The notes beneath the pieces were generated by a model that did no database searches, was not told where the DNA came from, and was given only the letters and a program-made list of their open reading frames with translations. A stretch of 64,000 bases of DNA. It comes from Cephalotus follicularis (taxonomy: Eukaryota > Streptophyta > Magnoliopsida > Oxalidales > Cephalotaceae). The stretch lies in assembly GCA_001972305.1 (NCBI GenBank), contig BDDD01001365.1, forward strand, positions 230,461-294,460, in the 5' to 3' direction. This document shows positions 31,793-43,687 of the stretch, one piece after another. Made by a program: the position numbers and the translations under genes. Positions within the stretch are counted from its first letter, which is position 1. The number at the start of each line of letters is the position of its first letter.

Positions 31793-34237
31793 TGTCACAC
31801 CCCGCTTCATTGACAACATAAAGGTCATGGCAATTTAACATAAATAATCAGCTTATGCAAATACAGTAAAATTAAAACTTTAAATACCATTAACATCTTG
31901 CGGAAGCATTTAATTATAAGCTGAAAGTAAACCGAATCATGCGTCCCATACCACATGATTCCATCAGTTAACAATATTCAGTCCTTGTCAACTGCCCAGA
32001 AACGGAGCGTGATCAAAGTTCATTAACACCATTAAAACATTAGTACAGTAATCCGAAACAAAACATGTTTTAATACATTGTTTTAACATTTATTCAAGTA
32101 GATAAAAATCCGTCTCCCCTCTGATTCGGCCGCGCACGGTCGATATCCAAGTCACTGCATCAATCTGTAATAGTAGTGGGTTAGCCTTTGTCCTCACTCG
32201 GCTAAATCATATGTGTAATTTAGGGTCAATGATAATGAATGTCATGAATTGAATGCATCCATGATGCAATATACAATATATCACAATACATATATATACA
32301 TATATGTATCTATGCCAATATATGCAACCATCCCAAGTGGCCGCAACCATCAGATCATCAATCATGTCTCACTGGACAACCAAATCAAATCAAATAAAAT
32401 CACATCAATTCAAATCAACTGTACGAAGAGCGCCGCCATCTCCTGGCCCCGACGTCGTACTCTTACTTCGGCCCCCGACTCCCGGGTCACGAAAAAGGGC
32501 AACATATCAGACTCATGATGCTCGCACTCTGTGTTCAGCAATCATGGTTCCCCGTGTTACTTGCACTCAATGTTTAGTAATATTGTATTTGGGTGTCCCT
32601 AGCTATCTCCTGGCCACTAGGTGAACATCCCCGCCACCAGCCATTGGCGTCACTCCGTCACCCCAGCCAGTACGACATCAATCACAATCAACAAATCAAT
32701 TCAAATTAAATCGTTTCCAAGTGGTTTATAAAATACTGGAAATAATATATTTATTTTTAAAATGTATTGCATCCTTGAAACCATGTATCAATTCGTCGAA
32801 AACATACATTTATCAAAATATACATTTTCATATCAAATAATGATTTGCATAAAATCATGTACACATTTCTAAAATGATAAAACACTTTAGAATCATTTGC
32901 ATTTCAATCATCAATTCATTTCATATCAAAATGCGCTGCAAACATATGCTCAAAATGCAAGTTAGTCCCTCAACAGTCAGCTGCCCTTTCATGACAGTCG
33001 GCTGTTTCCTTTGAATAGTCGGCTGTCCCAAATTTGGCAGTCGGCTGCCTCCCTTAATAGTCGGCTGTCTCATTTTTGACAGTCGGCTACCCCTTTAACA
33101 GTCGGCTGTCTCCGCATGACAGTCACATGTTTCGTGAACAGTATGTATCTTCTACATTGCCACTCATCCCAGTATTGCCATCTTAGTGAATCCTGGTAAA
33201 GTGACACATGGACAGTCGACTGTCATCCCAAACAGTCGGTTATGCCATCTATAGTCGGCTGCACTCTCTCAGCAGTCGGCTTAATCAAACAGTAGGAGGT
33301 GTCCTCCATTAAAAAGAATGAACAGTCGATTGGATCCATTGCACAGTCGGTTGTTTCCCCTCGAGTAGTCGGCTGTTCTCACTGAACAGCCGACCGATAG
33401 ACTCGAACAATCGGCTGTCCTCTTTGGACAGTCAACTGGTCCTGCGGGCAGTGCACAACCACAGCAGAAAACACATGTAATTCTCATCAAAATCCATTCA
33501 AAACAGAGCATTCATCAACAACAACACATGTTCATGCTCATATAACAATCAATTGCATGCATTTCATTTATGAATATCCATTATGACTGAACATAAAATA
33601 CAATTAAAAAATTTCTCCTACCTTAGAACTCCAAGTTAGGAGTTGCAATCCACCTCATTAAGTCCAAATCTGAGCCTTTTGAACTCTCAAAACTCATCCA
33701 GCAACTCCAACAGGTTCGGTTCTTGCCACTTGTTCGAGTCTCCAAGTCCTCAGCTCAAAACAAAGCACCTTGGATCAACAATACACTCACTTTCTCCTCT
33801 TTCTCTCCACTCTTTTATTCTCTCTTTCCTCTCTGCGAAAATGGTGAAGATTGGAGGAGGAAAAATGTGTTTTTATGGAGAAAACACATGTCTCCCTCTT
33901 CTGCCGATATAAATCCAAAACACCCACTTTTCTGCCAACAGTCTGGCGCGCACGTTGTGCTGCCAGACCTGACTGCCTCAACTTGGCAGTCAGCTCTCTC
34001 TACTGACAGTCTCCCAGCTGGCTGCTTCTCGTAGCAGTTGGCTGGTTCCTTCCCTTAGGGTCCAGTGATTGCCTCCTTCTTGCGGTCGGCTGCCCACGCT
34101 GCACAACACACACTTTCACATCTTTTCCTGCAACTCTTCAATACACAAGAGAGGAAAATCATGATTCTCATTAATTCAAAGCCTAAATTACATTGGAAAT
34201 ACAATATTACACTTTAATGAATTTCCCGGGCATGACA
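31793..34237 (-). repeat. T6 3' LTR
   Basis: Minus-strand start TGTCATGCCCGGG (34237), end ...GGGGTGTGACA (31793); 2445 bp. TATA-like ATTTATATC on the minus strand at 33906-33914. Donor-like AAG/GTAGGAG with GT at 33621-33620; acceptor-like ...ATTACAG ends at 32165. Large palindrome cluster at 32976-33440. Confidence 0.9.
32976..33440 (-). repeat. Phased AGTCGGCTG cluster in T6 LTR
   Basis: Consecutive cores at 32976, 32997, 33018, 33040, 33060, 33082 and 33101, with gaps of 21, 21, 22, 20, 22 and 19. After a gap of about 100 bp, more cores occur from 33215 to 33440. The centre is mostly GTCGGC, with GTCGAC as a minor form. Confidence 0.92.
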
Positions 34238-34387
34238 TCCACCCCTCATTCGTGGAATTTCTCCCTCGAAGTTAAAACAATACTAAAACAAAAGAGGGTA
34301 ACGCTCTCTAATGTCCTCCTCGCACTCCCAAGTCTCCTCATCGGGTCAGTGGAACTGCCACTGAACCTTTACCATAGGAATGGTTCG
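34238..34387 (-). pseudogene. pol: T6 polyprotein C-terminal end
   Basis: Minus-strand reading RTIPMVKVQWQFH, a stop (CGA to TGA), then TWECEEDIRERYPLL, the Tekay tail. It continues at 63388 on the other side of T7. The purine tract before the LTR has been changed (complement of CACCCCTCATTCG). Confidence 0.82.
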
Positions 34388-36967
34388 TGTCACACTCCGA
34401 TTCCAACATTAAGACAACATACAAAGCGGTAAGGCAATCAACATAATATATAATCCAGCTCATGCAAATTTACCAATAAATAAATTTCTCGATAGCGGAA
34501 GCATTCATGTAAAAGCTGAATTTAAACATACATCACGCATCCCATACTACGTGATGCTCAACAAGTTTATATATAAACCCTCATCATTGTCGATCGCCCA
34601 AAACGGAGCGTGATAATACAGTACGAGATAACAAACAACCCATGTTACAATAATCCGATTAACATGACCAATGTTCATTAATTCAGTACATAAAATAAAA
34701 GGAACAACTCAGTCCTCTCCATAAGTCTCCTTGCATGCTCCATATCACATCCACTCCATCAATCTGTTACAGAAGGGGGTTAGCCTTTGTCCTCACTCGG
34801 CTAAGTAGAAAGTTTATGTATACAGTTCAAGGTCAAAGTAATGCGTATCATAAATGAATGCATAGTGATGCAGTATGACATGTAATTTTCACAATAATTA
34901 TATCTCCGTATGTACATACAAAAATATATGCATGTCCACAGTACAAGTATAACCTCATAAGTTATATAACAGTAGCAGTAAATATGTCCCAAAAGGAACC
35001 AGACAAACCAATCGTCATAACCATCGCCACCTCCTGGCCCCAACGTCATGCACTCCTACCCCATCCCCGTTTGCGAACGGTTTTGGAGCAAGTCCTCCGT
35101 ATGTTGCTTAGCACGACGGCTAAACCAACAACAAGTTACTAGCACAGTGGCTAAGTAATCAACAGGTTATCAACACAGTGGCTAATAATCAACAGACACA
35201 AACATTGCACAGTACAAGTCAAGCAATAAAATATAATTACTTGATCAAATATATATTTGTTTAAAATATATTACTGCGTTCACAAGTTGTAATAAGTTAT
35301 AAAACATGAAACAATACATTTGATTTTGTGTAACCAATCCTTTAAAACATTTCTCCGTCTTTGGAAATACTTCCCCATTCAGTTTGAAAATATATAAAAT
35401 CATACGTTGACAAATATACATTTTCGTACAATAATTATTGAAATAATCATGCAAGCTTTTCAAAATGGTTAACACATTTAAAAATCAACCATAATGTAAT
35501 TCATCATACAGTAGCAGTTCAAATGCAGGGCAAACATATGCTCAGAATGAACCTAGGGTTGTTGGAGATTATCCTAGGCCTATCACCTTCTCTAACGGTC
35601 CAATTTCTACTATAACAGTCGGCTGTTTCCACATAATAGTCGGCTGGATCCTTGAGTCAGTCGGCTGTTCTTCCACAACAGTCGGCTGGTTCATCACGAG
35701 CATTCGGCAGTCGACTGCCTTCCCTCGACAGTCGACTGTTCTGGGTAAAAACACATGCACATTCGATTGTTCTTACATGACAGTCGACTGCATGATCGAG
35801 TAGTCGACTGTTTTATTTAAACAGTCGGCTGTTCTGTACTGGACAGTACCAGTAATTCACCTCTAAATCCATTCAACAAGCAATTTAAACCATTCCACAC
35901 GTATTCATATCGCAGAATATCATCAGTAATCATATCATGGTTTAAAACACAACTCAATTCATGCATTATTCTCCGTTTTCATCATAATTCAAATGACATC
36001 CAAACATGGCATTGCATGAAAACCAACCAAAACTCCATCCAAAACTCAGTGTGCATGTTAGTTTATTCATTAACATTAACCACAACATCAATACAGAAAT
36101 CCACAGCCAAACCACTACACCCTTCATTTATAACATCATTACTTTTAAACTCAAATTGCAAGCATAGAATTCTCTACCATTTCCCCCACCTTTGATTTCA
36201 AGTTAGAAATCGGAAGTCCACCTCTTTGTGTCTCCTTTCCAGTGTCTTTGAGCCTCCCAGAAGCTCCAAGGACAGTCCAGTAGGTTCCAACCGAGCTCCA
36301 AGCTTGACAATGAGGAATCCTCTCAATTCTCACTATTTCCTCTCTCAATTTCTCACTATCTCACTCTCAATATCTCTGGTTCTTTGGTCTTTCGGTATCT
36401 GCACGAGAGCAGTGAGGGGAGACGTTTTATGCAGACTTCTCTCCCTCAACTCGTTTTGCATGGCACTAAGAACCATTCTCTCCCATTAACACTTGCATGC
36501 ACACACACTTGTCATTATTTCTCTTCCCCTCTGTCCTTGCAGGTCCTGGCGTGGTGGTGCATGCTCAACACGTTTAATTGATCATCAGATCGCACCTGTA
36601 AGATGCCTTATCAGTGGCTGGATGTGATTTCGTTACATGCAGATAAAACAGGGCACGATCCAGTCGGCTGCCTTTCCCTGGCAGTCTATTGCCAAGTGTC
36701 ACGACAGTTGGCCAGTCGACTAGTTCATCCCACCAGTCTACTGCTTCCACAAGCAGCCATCCAGTCGGCTGGTCTTCTGTGCCAGTCGACTGCCTCCAGT
36801 AAACTTACCAAGTAATCACGCTTCATAGTACATCATTGACTTAAAATCAACATCATCGTAGTTGGGAAAACGTCAACAAATTCGGAAGATTCATCCCTTT
36901 ATTAATTCCACAAATAAAGTACATTTACATTATGAAATTACAATACGTGAAAATTACGGGCGTTACA
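34388..36967 (-). repeat. T7 3' LTR
   Basis: Minus-strand TGTAACGCCCG (36967) to ...GAGTGTGACA (34388). Clusters: 35618-35829 (inside the putative intron) and about 36660-36790 (near the LTR start). TATA-like TGCATAAAAC on the minus strand at 36424-36433. Donor-like AAAG/GTGGGGG with GT at 36189-36188; acceptor-like TCTGTAACAG ends at 34764. No genes. Confidence 0.95.
35618..35829 (-). repeat. Phased palindrome cluster in T7 3' LTR
   Basis: Cores at 35618, 35639, 35660, 35681 (21-bp steps), 35710, 35731 (21), 35783, 35803, 35824 (20, 21). Centres are GTCGGC or GTCGAC. In the sister LTR: 62034, 62055, 62076, 62097, 62126, 62147, 62178, 62199, 62220. The sister lacks exactly one 20-bp unit near 35789-35808. 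Confidence 0.93.
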
Positions 36968-36980
36968 ATCACCCCTCCTT
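36968..36980 (-). other. T7 polypurine tract
   Basis: Minus strand AAGGAGGGGTGAT directly before the TGTAACG LTR start. Confidence 0.8.
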
Positions 36981-37010
36981 CAAAGAAATTCGTCCTCGAA
37001 TTTACATATA

Positions 37011-38560
37011 CTAAAACAAGTGCGGGTAGCGTTCTCGGACATCCTCCTCACGCTCCCAAGTCGCTTCATCCGGCCGATGAAATTGCCACTGAACCTTTAC
37101 CATCGGAATGGTTCGGTCCCTCAATATTTGTGTCTTCCAATCCAAGATTCTCACGGGTGACTCCTCGCAGGAAAGATCATCCCTCACCGTAACCGAGTCG
37201 TAATCCAGGACATGTGATGGTTCTCGGATATAACCTCGTAGCATTGATACGCGGAAGACATCATGTACACCCGACAATGTAGGAGGTACAGCTAGCTGAT
37301 ATGCTACCTCCCCAACCCTCTCCAGAATCTCAAAAGGACCAATATAGCGTGGCGCTAGCTTGCCCTTCTTCTCGAATCTTTGTACCCCCTTCCATGGAGA
37401 TACCTTCAAAAACACGTGATCCCCAACATGGAAGGTTAAAGGCCTTCTCTTCACATTGTCGGCAGAACTCTTCTGCTGACTCTGTGCTGCTAGCAACTTC
37501 TCTCTGATGAACTTGACTTTCTCCGAAGTCTCCTCCACAAAATCTGACCCAAGCAATGGTCGTTCACCAACCTCGTCCCAACAGACGGGTGACCTACACT
37601 TTCTCCCATACAGTGCCTCGTATGGAGCCATACCAATACTCGAGTGATAGCTGTTATTATAAGAAAACTCTATCAGAGGGATATGGTCTTCCCAGGTTCC
37701 ACAAAAATCGATCACAGAAGCCCGAAGCATATCCTCCAAGGTTTGGATGGTACGCTCCGACTGTCCGTCTGTCTGAGGGTGGAAAGCAGTACTGAGATTC
37801 AATCTTGTTTCGAAGGCTGTCTGGAATCTCTTCCAGAAGTTGGAAGTGAAGATCGAATCCCTATCGCAAACAATGCTCACCGGGACACCGTACAGTCTCA
37901 CAATCTCCTTCACATACAATCGAGCCAACTTGCTCGTAGAATCAGTGACATGTGTGGTCAAGAAGTGTGCTGATTTGGTGAGTGTATCAACAATAACCCA
38001 CACGACATTATGACGATGCCTAGTCAGTGGAAATCCAGAAACAAAGTCCATCATAATGTGTTCCCATTTCCACTCCGCCACTGGTAATGACTGTAGCAGT
38101 CCCGCAGGTCTTTGGTACTCGGCCTTGACCCTCTGGAAAGTCAAACACTTCGTGACATATTCAGCAATCTCGCGCTTCATGCCGGACCACCAGTAAGTTT
38201 TCTTCATATCTTGGTACATCTTCGTGCTACCAGGATGAATACTGTACAGAGATTTATGAGCCCCGCGGAGTAACTCATCCTTCAGTCTTGGTTCATTCAG
38301 AAGACAAACACGTCCCCGATACCTCAGAATACCATCATCATGTACTCGAAAATCGGATTCCGAATCCAGGTTCTCCCGAATTCGTCGTAACTCCGGATCA
38401 TGTGGTTGTGCACCCCTGACGTGATCAAGTAACACAGGCTGTACTCGCATGTTGGTAGAAAGATCCCCGGTGACTGATTAAATGGAGACCACTCTTGGAA
38501 GTCTTCTAACATCTTCCATTGCGACACCATCGTACTGGAAACCATAGCCTTACGGCTCAA
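37011..38560 (-). pseudogene. pol: T7 integrase and C-terminal tail
   Basis: A 479-codon open stretch (38450-37011) covers almost all of integrase. The zinc site is damaged: CLTCQ reads CLTFQ. Core residues are intact: HIMMDFVSGF, VCDRDSIF and GQSERTIQ. The [18 protein letters not shown] and VHDVFRVSMLR segments follow, then a TWEREEDVRERYPHLF end, where a chromodomain would read histone marks in complete chromoviruses. A one-base deletion near 38455 separates it from the RNase H-side linker (38560-38455). Confidence 0.93.
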
Positions 38561-39640
38561 GGCATCAGCGACTACATTTGCTTTCCCCGGGTGGTACTAG
38601 ATACTACAATCATAATCATTAAAGAACTCTACCCACCTACGTTGTCTCATGTTCAGTGTATCCTGACAAAACAGGTATCTCAAACTTTTATGATCGGTAA
38701 AGATCTCAAACTGCGCCCCATAAAGATAGTGTCTCCACTTCTGAAGAGCAAAGATAATAGCTGCCAGTTCAAGATCGTGAGTCGGGTAATTTTCCTCATA
38801 CAGCTTTAGCTTCCTAGAAGCATAAGCAATCACCTTTCCTTGTTGCATCAGTACGCAGCCCAAGTGTTTACCCGATGTATCACTATAGACCGCAAAGCCC
38901 TCATTACCCTCAGGTAATGCCAAGATAGGAGCGGAAACCAACCGGTCCTTCAGTTCACAGAAACTAGCTTCGCAATCATCATCCCAAACAAACAAGGTCT
39001 TCTTCTGGGTCAGTCTAGTCAAGGGCTCGGCTATCCTTGAAAAGTTCTGGATAAACCTTCTGTAATAGCCTGCCAAGCCAAGAAAACTTCGTACCTCCGT
39101 TACGTTCTTCGGCTGTGGCCAATCTCGTACCACCTCTGTCTTTGACGGATCCACCGCCAAACCTTCTCCAGATACAATGTGACCAAGAAAGATCACACGG
39201 TCAAGCCAAAACTCACACTTACTGAATTTGGCATACAGCTGCTGCTCTCAGAGAATCTGCAGAGCCAACCTCAGGTGGCAAGCATGCTCTTCCTCACTCC
39301 TTGAGTATACAAGTACGTCGTCAATAAACACAACGACAAACTGGTCCATGTACGGTCGAAACACATCGTTCATCAATGACATGAACGCAGCCGGTGCATT
39401 GGTAACACCAAAAGGCATCACAAGGAATCATAGTGACCGTATCTTGTCTGGAAAGCAGTCTTCTCAATATCTCCTTCCCTCACCCTCAACTGGTGATATC
39501 CCGATCTCAAATCAAGTTTCGAGAACACTCTCGCCCCTTGCAACTGGTCGAACAAATCCTCGATGTGAGGTAAAGGATATTTGTTCTTGATAGTTGCCTT
39601 GTTCAACGTCCTGTAATCGATGCAGAGCCTCATTGACCCA
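38561..39640 (-). pseudogene. pol: T7 reverse transcriptase (C-terminal half) and RNase H
   Basis: RT catalytic FIDDVLVYS is kept (Asp pair codons at 39322-39317). A one-base deletion near 39430 in the GHYEF motif shifts the frame, and a stop lies near 39247 (L*EQQLYAKF). From 39196 one open stretch holds [11 protein letters not shown] and RNase H ([21 protein letters not shown]) up to a stop at about 38596, just before [14 protein letters not shown]. Confidence 0.92.
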
Positions 39641-41114
39641 TCGTTCTTCTTGACAAATAGTACAGGTGCACCCCACGGTGAAACACTGGGTCGAATGTAA
39701 CCCTTATCGATCAGATCCTGTAACTGCAACTTCAGTTCCCTCAATTCTGCAGGAGCCATTCTATATGGTGCTTTAGAAATAGGAGCTGTACCTGGTATTA
39801 GACCGATAACAATTTCCATATTCCTCTTCGGTGGCAAGGATCCCAAGTCGTCAGGAAATACATCTGGAAATTCACACACTACTGGGATCTCCTCCAGGCT
39901 CAAACCCTTCTCCTTCCTCCGGTCAATTACATAAGCAAGATATCCCTCGCACCCTTTCTCGAGAAAACTCGACGCACGGATGAAGGATACAATAGGTGTA
40001 GAAAAACCCTTGTCTCCCTTAAACTGGAAAACGGTACCATCGGGCAAACGGAAATCAATCATCTTGCTGTAGCAGTCCAAGTAAGCATGATGTGCTGACA
40101 GCTAATCCATCCCCCAAATAACATCGAAGTCACGAATAGGCAACACTATCAAATCTGCGTACAAGGAAATGCCTACCATAGACATCTCGCAACCTCTATA
40201 TACGGTATCGGTATACATGGAAACTCCGGCAGGTGTGCTCACATCCAAGGTATATGGCATACAGTCTGGTGTTACATCTAAACATGATGCAAAATGTGAT
40301 GATATAAAAGAATGTGAAGCTCCAGGGTCCATCAACACTCTAGCAGAAAAACCAGAAATATATAGTGTACCTCCAATGACCGAAGTAGACTCCAGAACCT
40401 CTGTCTGTGAAAGGGTAAAAACTCTACCTTTCGCAATGACTTTGTCGGTGTCCCTTTGCAGTGAAGGCCCCGTTGCGGCCACGCTGCTACTCGTTGGTCC
40501 AGTAGGTGTTGTAGCCTGACTCTTTGGGCAATCTCTCACTGAAGGACAGGATTCCCCGTACCTCAAATGCAGTCCATTCATCCTCCAGGAATCCTTCTGT
40601 AAGTAGCCCTTACGACCACAGTGATAACAAGCTCCAATTCCCGCATTACTCCCCTGACTAGGAGTACCCTGTGTGGCAGTATGCCCCGATCTGTTCTTCG
40701 ATGATTTCGTCGGAGAACCACTGCCTTACCATTTTGAAGAAGCTGGCCTTGTCGAGCTCTGTTTATTTTGTTGTGCTCTGGCCCTCTCTGCTCGGTCCTC
40801 ACTGGATATGCTCTCCAGAAGCCTCGCCTTTTGAGCGACCTATGAAAAGGTACCCAACTCCATGGCCCTAATCCTGGACCGAAGATCCGGTCGCAAACCC
40901 TTCAGAAATCTCCGTATCTTTTTCACGTCAACGGCTACCAGATAAGGTGAATGTCTAGCTAGCTCCACAAACCTGGCCTGGTATTCGGCCACAGTCATCT
41001 CCCCTTGACGTAACTCAAGAAGCTCTGTCTCCCTCCGTTCTTGCTCGATCCGGGGTACATATGAATCGAGGAACTCTATCTGGAATCTCTCCCACGTAGC
41101 ATCGAGTCCAACTG
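39641..41114 (-). pseudogene. gag-pol: T7 gag (C-terminal part), protease and RT start
   Basis: From 41114 down: end of capsid (FQIEFLDSYVPRIEQ, then LRQGEMTVAEYQARF) and two zinc knuckles that are both damaged (CYHCGRKGYLQKDS; the second lost both leading cysteines). The protease keeps LMDPGASHSFIS. A stop at 40101-40099 (TGG to TAG) precedes the linker, and the RT start [14 protein letters not shown] follows. More stops near 40838 and 40728. T8 is inserted at 41114, and the reading resumes at 50823 on its other side. Confidence 0.92.
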
Positions 41115-43642
41115 TGTCACACCCCATTTAAGAGAAACGTAACATTAAAGCAGTAAAGGCAATTAACATAAAATACAGCTCATGCAAAACCATAAAAATC
41201 TAAACTTTTAACAAGCTGTCGTTGCGGAAGCATAAAATATCCATAAGCTGTAAACCCGTAGCGTGCATCCCATACTACACGCATGTCATGATATGAATGC
41301 ATAAATGATGCAGTGTAGTGGAGACCCCAGTTTATATACATATTAAAATATATATATATATATATATATATATAACAGTACAGTAAAATATCAGTGGGGC
41401 GTATATATATTGTACGATATATGTATGCAACAACAGTACAGTAGTAACCCGGCCAGGGCTACATCAACAACACAGGAATGTCCGAAAAGGACCAACAGGC
41501 AGTACAGGATGTCCACATAGGACCACAACAACAGGCAGTATGTGCAGCGCCGCCAACTCCTAGCCCCACGCTACACTCCCACTCCGGTCCCTGCATCAGG
41601 CAATCGAGCGAGGCAACATTACAGTGAGTTACCTAGCCATGCCCCTGGCCCCTAGGTCAACCCTACCACTAGCCGGCGCTGGCAGCCTCGGCCATGCAAC
41701 TAGTGGCTCACGCACAAACACATAACAATTCACAGAGAAAACAGTGAATTCAGGCAGTAACAGTACAGTAAATAGGACAGTAGTGATCGTTTAGATCCAC
41801 AACAGGCAGGTTATTTCCAAAATGTTTCAAAAGTGACAACATTTGAAATATTGCATTTTCAGTAGAAAATACTTCAAAACAGTTTCAATAGTGGAAATCG
41901 CTTTCCAAAGATGTTTGAAAATACGATATCAATATTCGTTTTGTACTCAAAATAGCAGTTTCAATTCACATATGCATTTCTAAAGCAACAACACATTAGA
42001 AATCATAATTCGAGTACAAACAGTACAAACAGGCAGTAAAACAGTATATGTGCAATGCATACAGATGCTCAAATGCACCCTAACAGGAATCGGTATCGCT
42101 TTGTATCGTTAGAAGAAGAAATCTCCAAACAGTACCCCAAAGACGTCGATGTCCATTAAAAGGCGTCGATGTCTTTGTCCATTAACGTCGATGTCCAAGT
42201 CTGTAGTGTCAGCGCGTTCTACTGCATAAGGCGTCGATGTCCATTTCATACGCGTCGACGCTCAAGGTCTGGAACCTTAGAACGACAACGTATTGTTCAC
42301 GGCGTCGACGCGTTAAGGTAGGAACCTTAGGCATCGACGTGTAATACGTCAAAACCCAACCAGATAGCCTAAGGCGTCGATCTCTTCCCATAGACATCGA
42401 TCCCTTTCACATCGGTAACAAGGAAAAACTCAAAAGACGTCGATGTTCATTAAAAGGCATCGATGTCAATCGATCAACAGGCGTCTTCTTCCTCACGACT
42501 TAACACACATTAGCCATTACAACCCATATTCATGCACAATAACAGGTAATCACGGCAGGAAACCAACATGCAGATACTCATTACCTATCTAGCATATCAT
42601 GGCATCAATCCAGTGACAAAATCAGTTCAGGAATCATGCATTTCATACACCCAAAATCATAGACCATGCATGAATATCAATCTCAAGATTACACTTAAGA
42701 CTTTCCCCTACCTTTTGTTCCACGTTAGGAACTGGAAAGTCCACCTCTTTGCATACCAAACTGTTCACAGCAGCCTTTAGGTCCTTCCCGTTGCTGCAAG
42801 TCACCAGCTCCAAGCTCCAAGCTCCAACCAAGCTTCAACAATGGTGATTTGGTTTTTCTCTCCGTAACTCTCTGTTTCTTACCCTCACTGTGTCTCTCTC
42901 AAGTGTCTGGTTCTTTCTCCATTAGTAACAGCCGAAGGTAGGGGGTGAAGGCTGTCTTTTATGCACTCATCCTCGTTTCTTCTTCCCCTGTGTTTTTTTG
43001 CAGGTCACATGTGTCTAGGACACTCCCCCACCTCTGCATGCAGTCCTTCTCCTCAGCCTTTGCGCCAGACAAAGCCACAGTCCTTCTAACCATCCATTCC
43101 CAGCACACATGTCCCTTTCTTCTTGCACTTGTTGCATGTACACACTCATGCCACACTTGTCCTCATAAATTCAGTCATGCAGGTTAGGGAGTAATGTGCA
43201 TGCCCAACATGTCCTAACTCATGCTTCAAGGCGCCTGCAAAAAGGCCCTAACTAGATTCCCCTTGCACGTTATTGTCAGCAGAGTAACATGCCTGGCATT
43301 CGAAGTTAACACGTCGACGTCTTTCCAAAGACGTCGATGTCTTACACCATTTTACACGAGGATGTCGATGTCTTCGTACGCATCGATGTGCATGTGCATG
43401 CAGCTGCGTGCGCCCTTTTGCCTCAAGGACGTCGACGTGATTCCAAAGGCATCGACGAGTTTCCCCCAGAACAGCGTCGTTTTAGCCTTTCAACATTCTT
43501 TTAGCATATAACTTTGAAATTCAACATTATAGGAATTTTGGGAAACATCGCCAAATTCGGAAAGTCCATCATTTTATTAATTCCACAAATAAAGTACAAG
43601 TACATTGTGAAATTACATTACATGAAAATCTCGGGCGTTACA
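41115..43642 (-). repeat. T8 3' LTR
   Basis: 2528 bp. Compared with the 5' LTR it lacks about 282 bp (the equivalent of 48173-48454, including the acceptor-like site), joined at a GC shared by both edges. It has a longer (AT)n run at about 41347-41375. TATA-like TGCATAAAAG on the minus strand at 42956-42965. Clusters at 42145-42465 and 43313-43460 with GACGTCGATGTC forms. Confidence 0.95.
42145..42465 (-). repeat. GACGTCGATGTC-type phased cluster in T8 3' LTR
   Basis: Cores at 42145, 42165, 42187, 42208, 42233, 42254 (gaps 20, 22, 21, 25, 21), then 42304, 42333, 42375, 42395, 42439 and 42460. The sister cluster starts 49307, 49327, 49349, 49370, 49395. This family uses GTCGAT as often as GTCGAC. 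Confidence 0.88.
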
Positions 43643-43687
43643 TCAACCCCTCCTTCAAGGAATTTCGTCCACAAAATTAAAACAAAT

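Noticed and set aside
32976-33440. Regularly spaced short repeats as a CRISPR array
   Set aside because: Repeats are only 6-10 bp, spacers about 12 bp, no cas genes, and the context is plant LTR DNA.
36226-36581. Plus-strand ORFs of 65-87 codons repeated at 62622-62977
   Set aside because: They are duplicated only because both lie in the same place of the two T7 LTRs; no domain, and antisense to the LTR.
37301-37973. Plus-strand ORFs across T7 integrase
   Set aside because: Antisense shadows of the conserved integrase frame.
41347-41375. (AT)n tract as a regulatory element
   Set aside because: Simple microsatellite; its length differs between the two T8 LTRs (shorter at about 48519), as expected of slippage.
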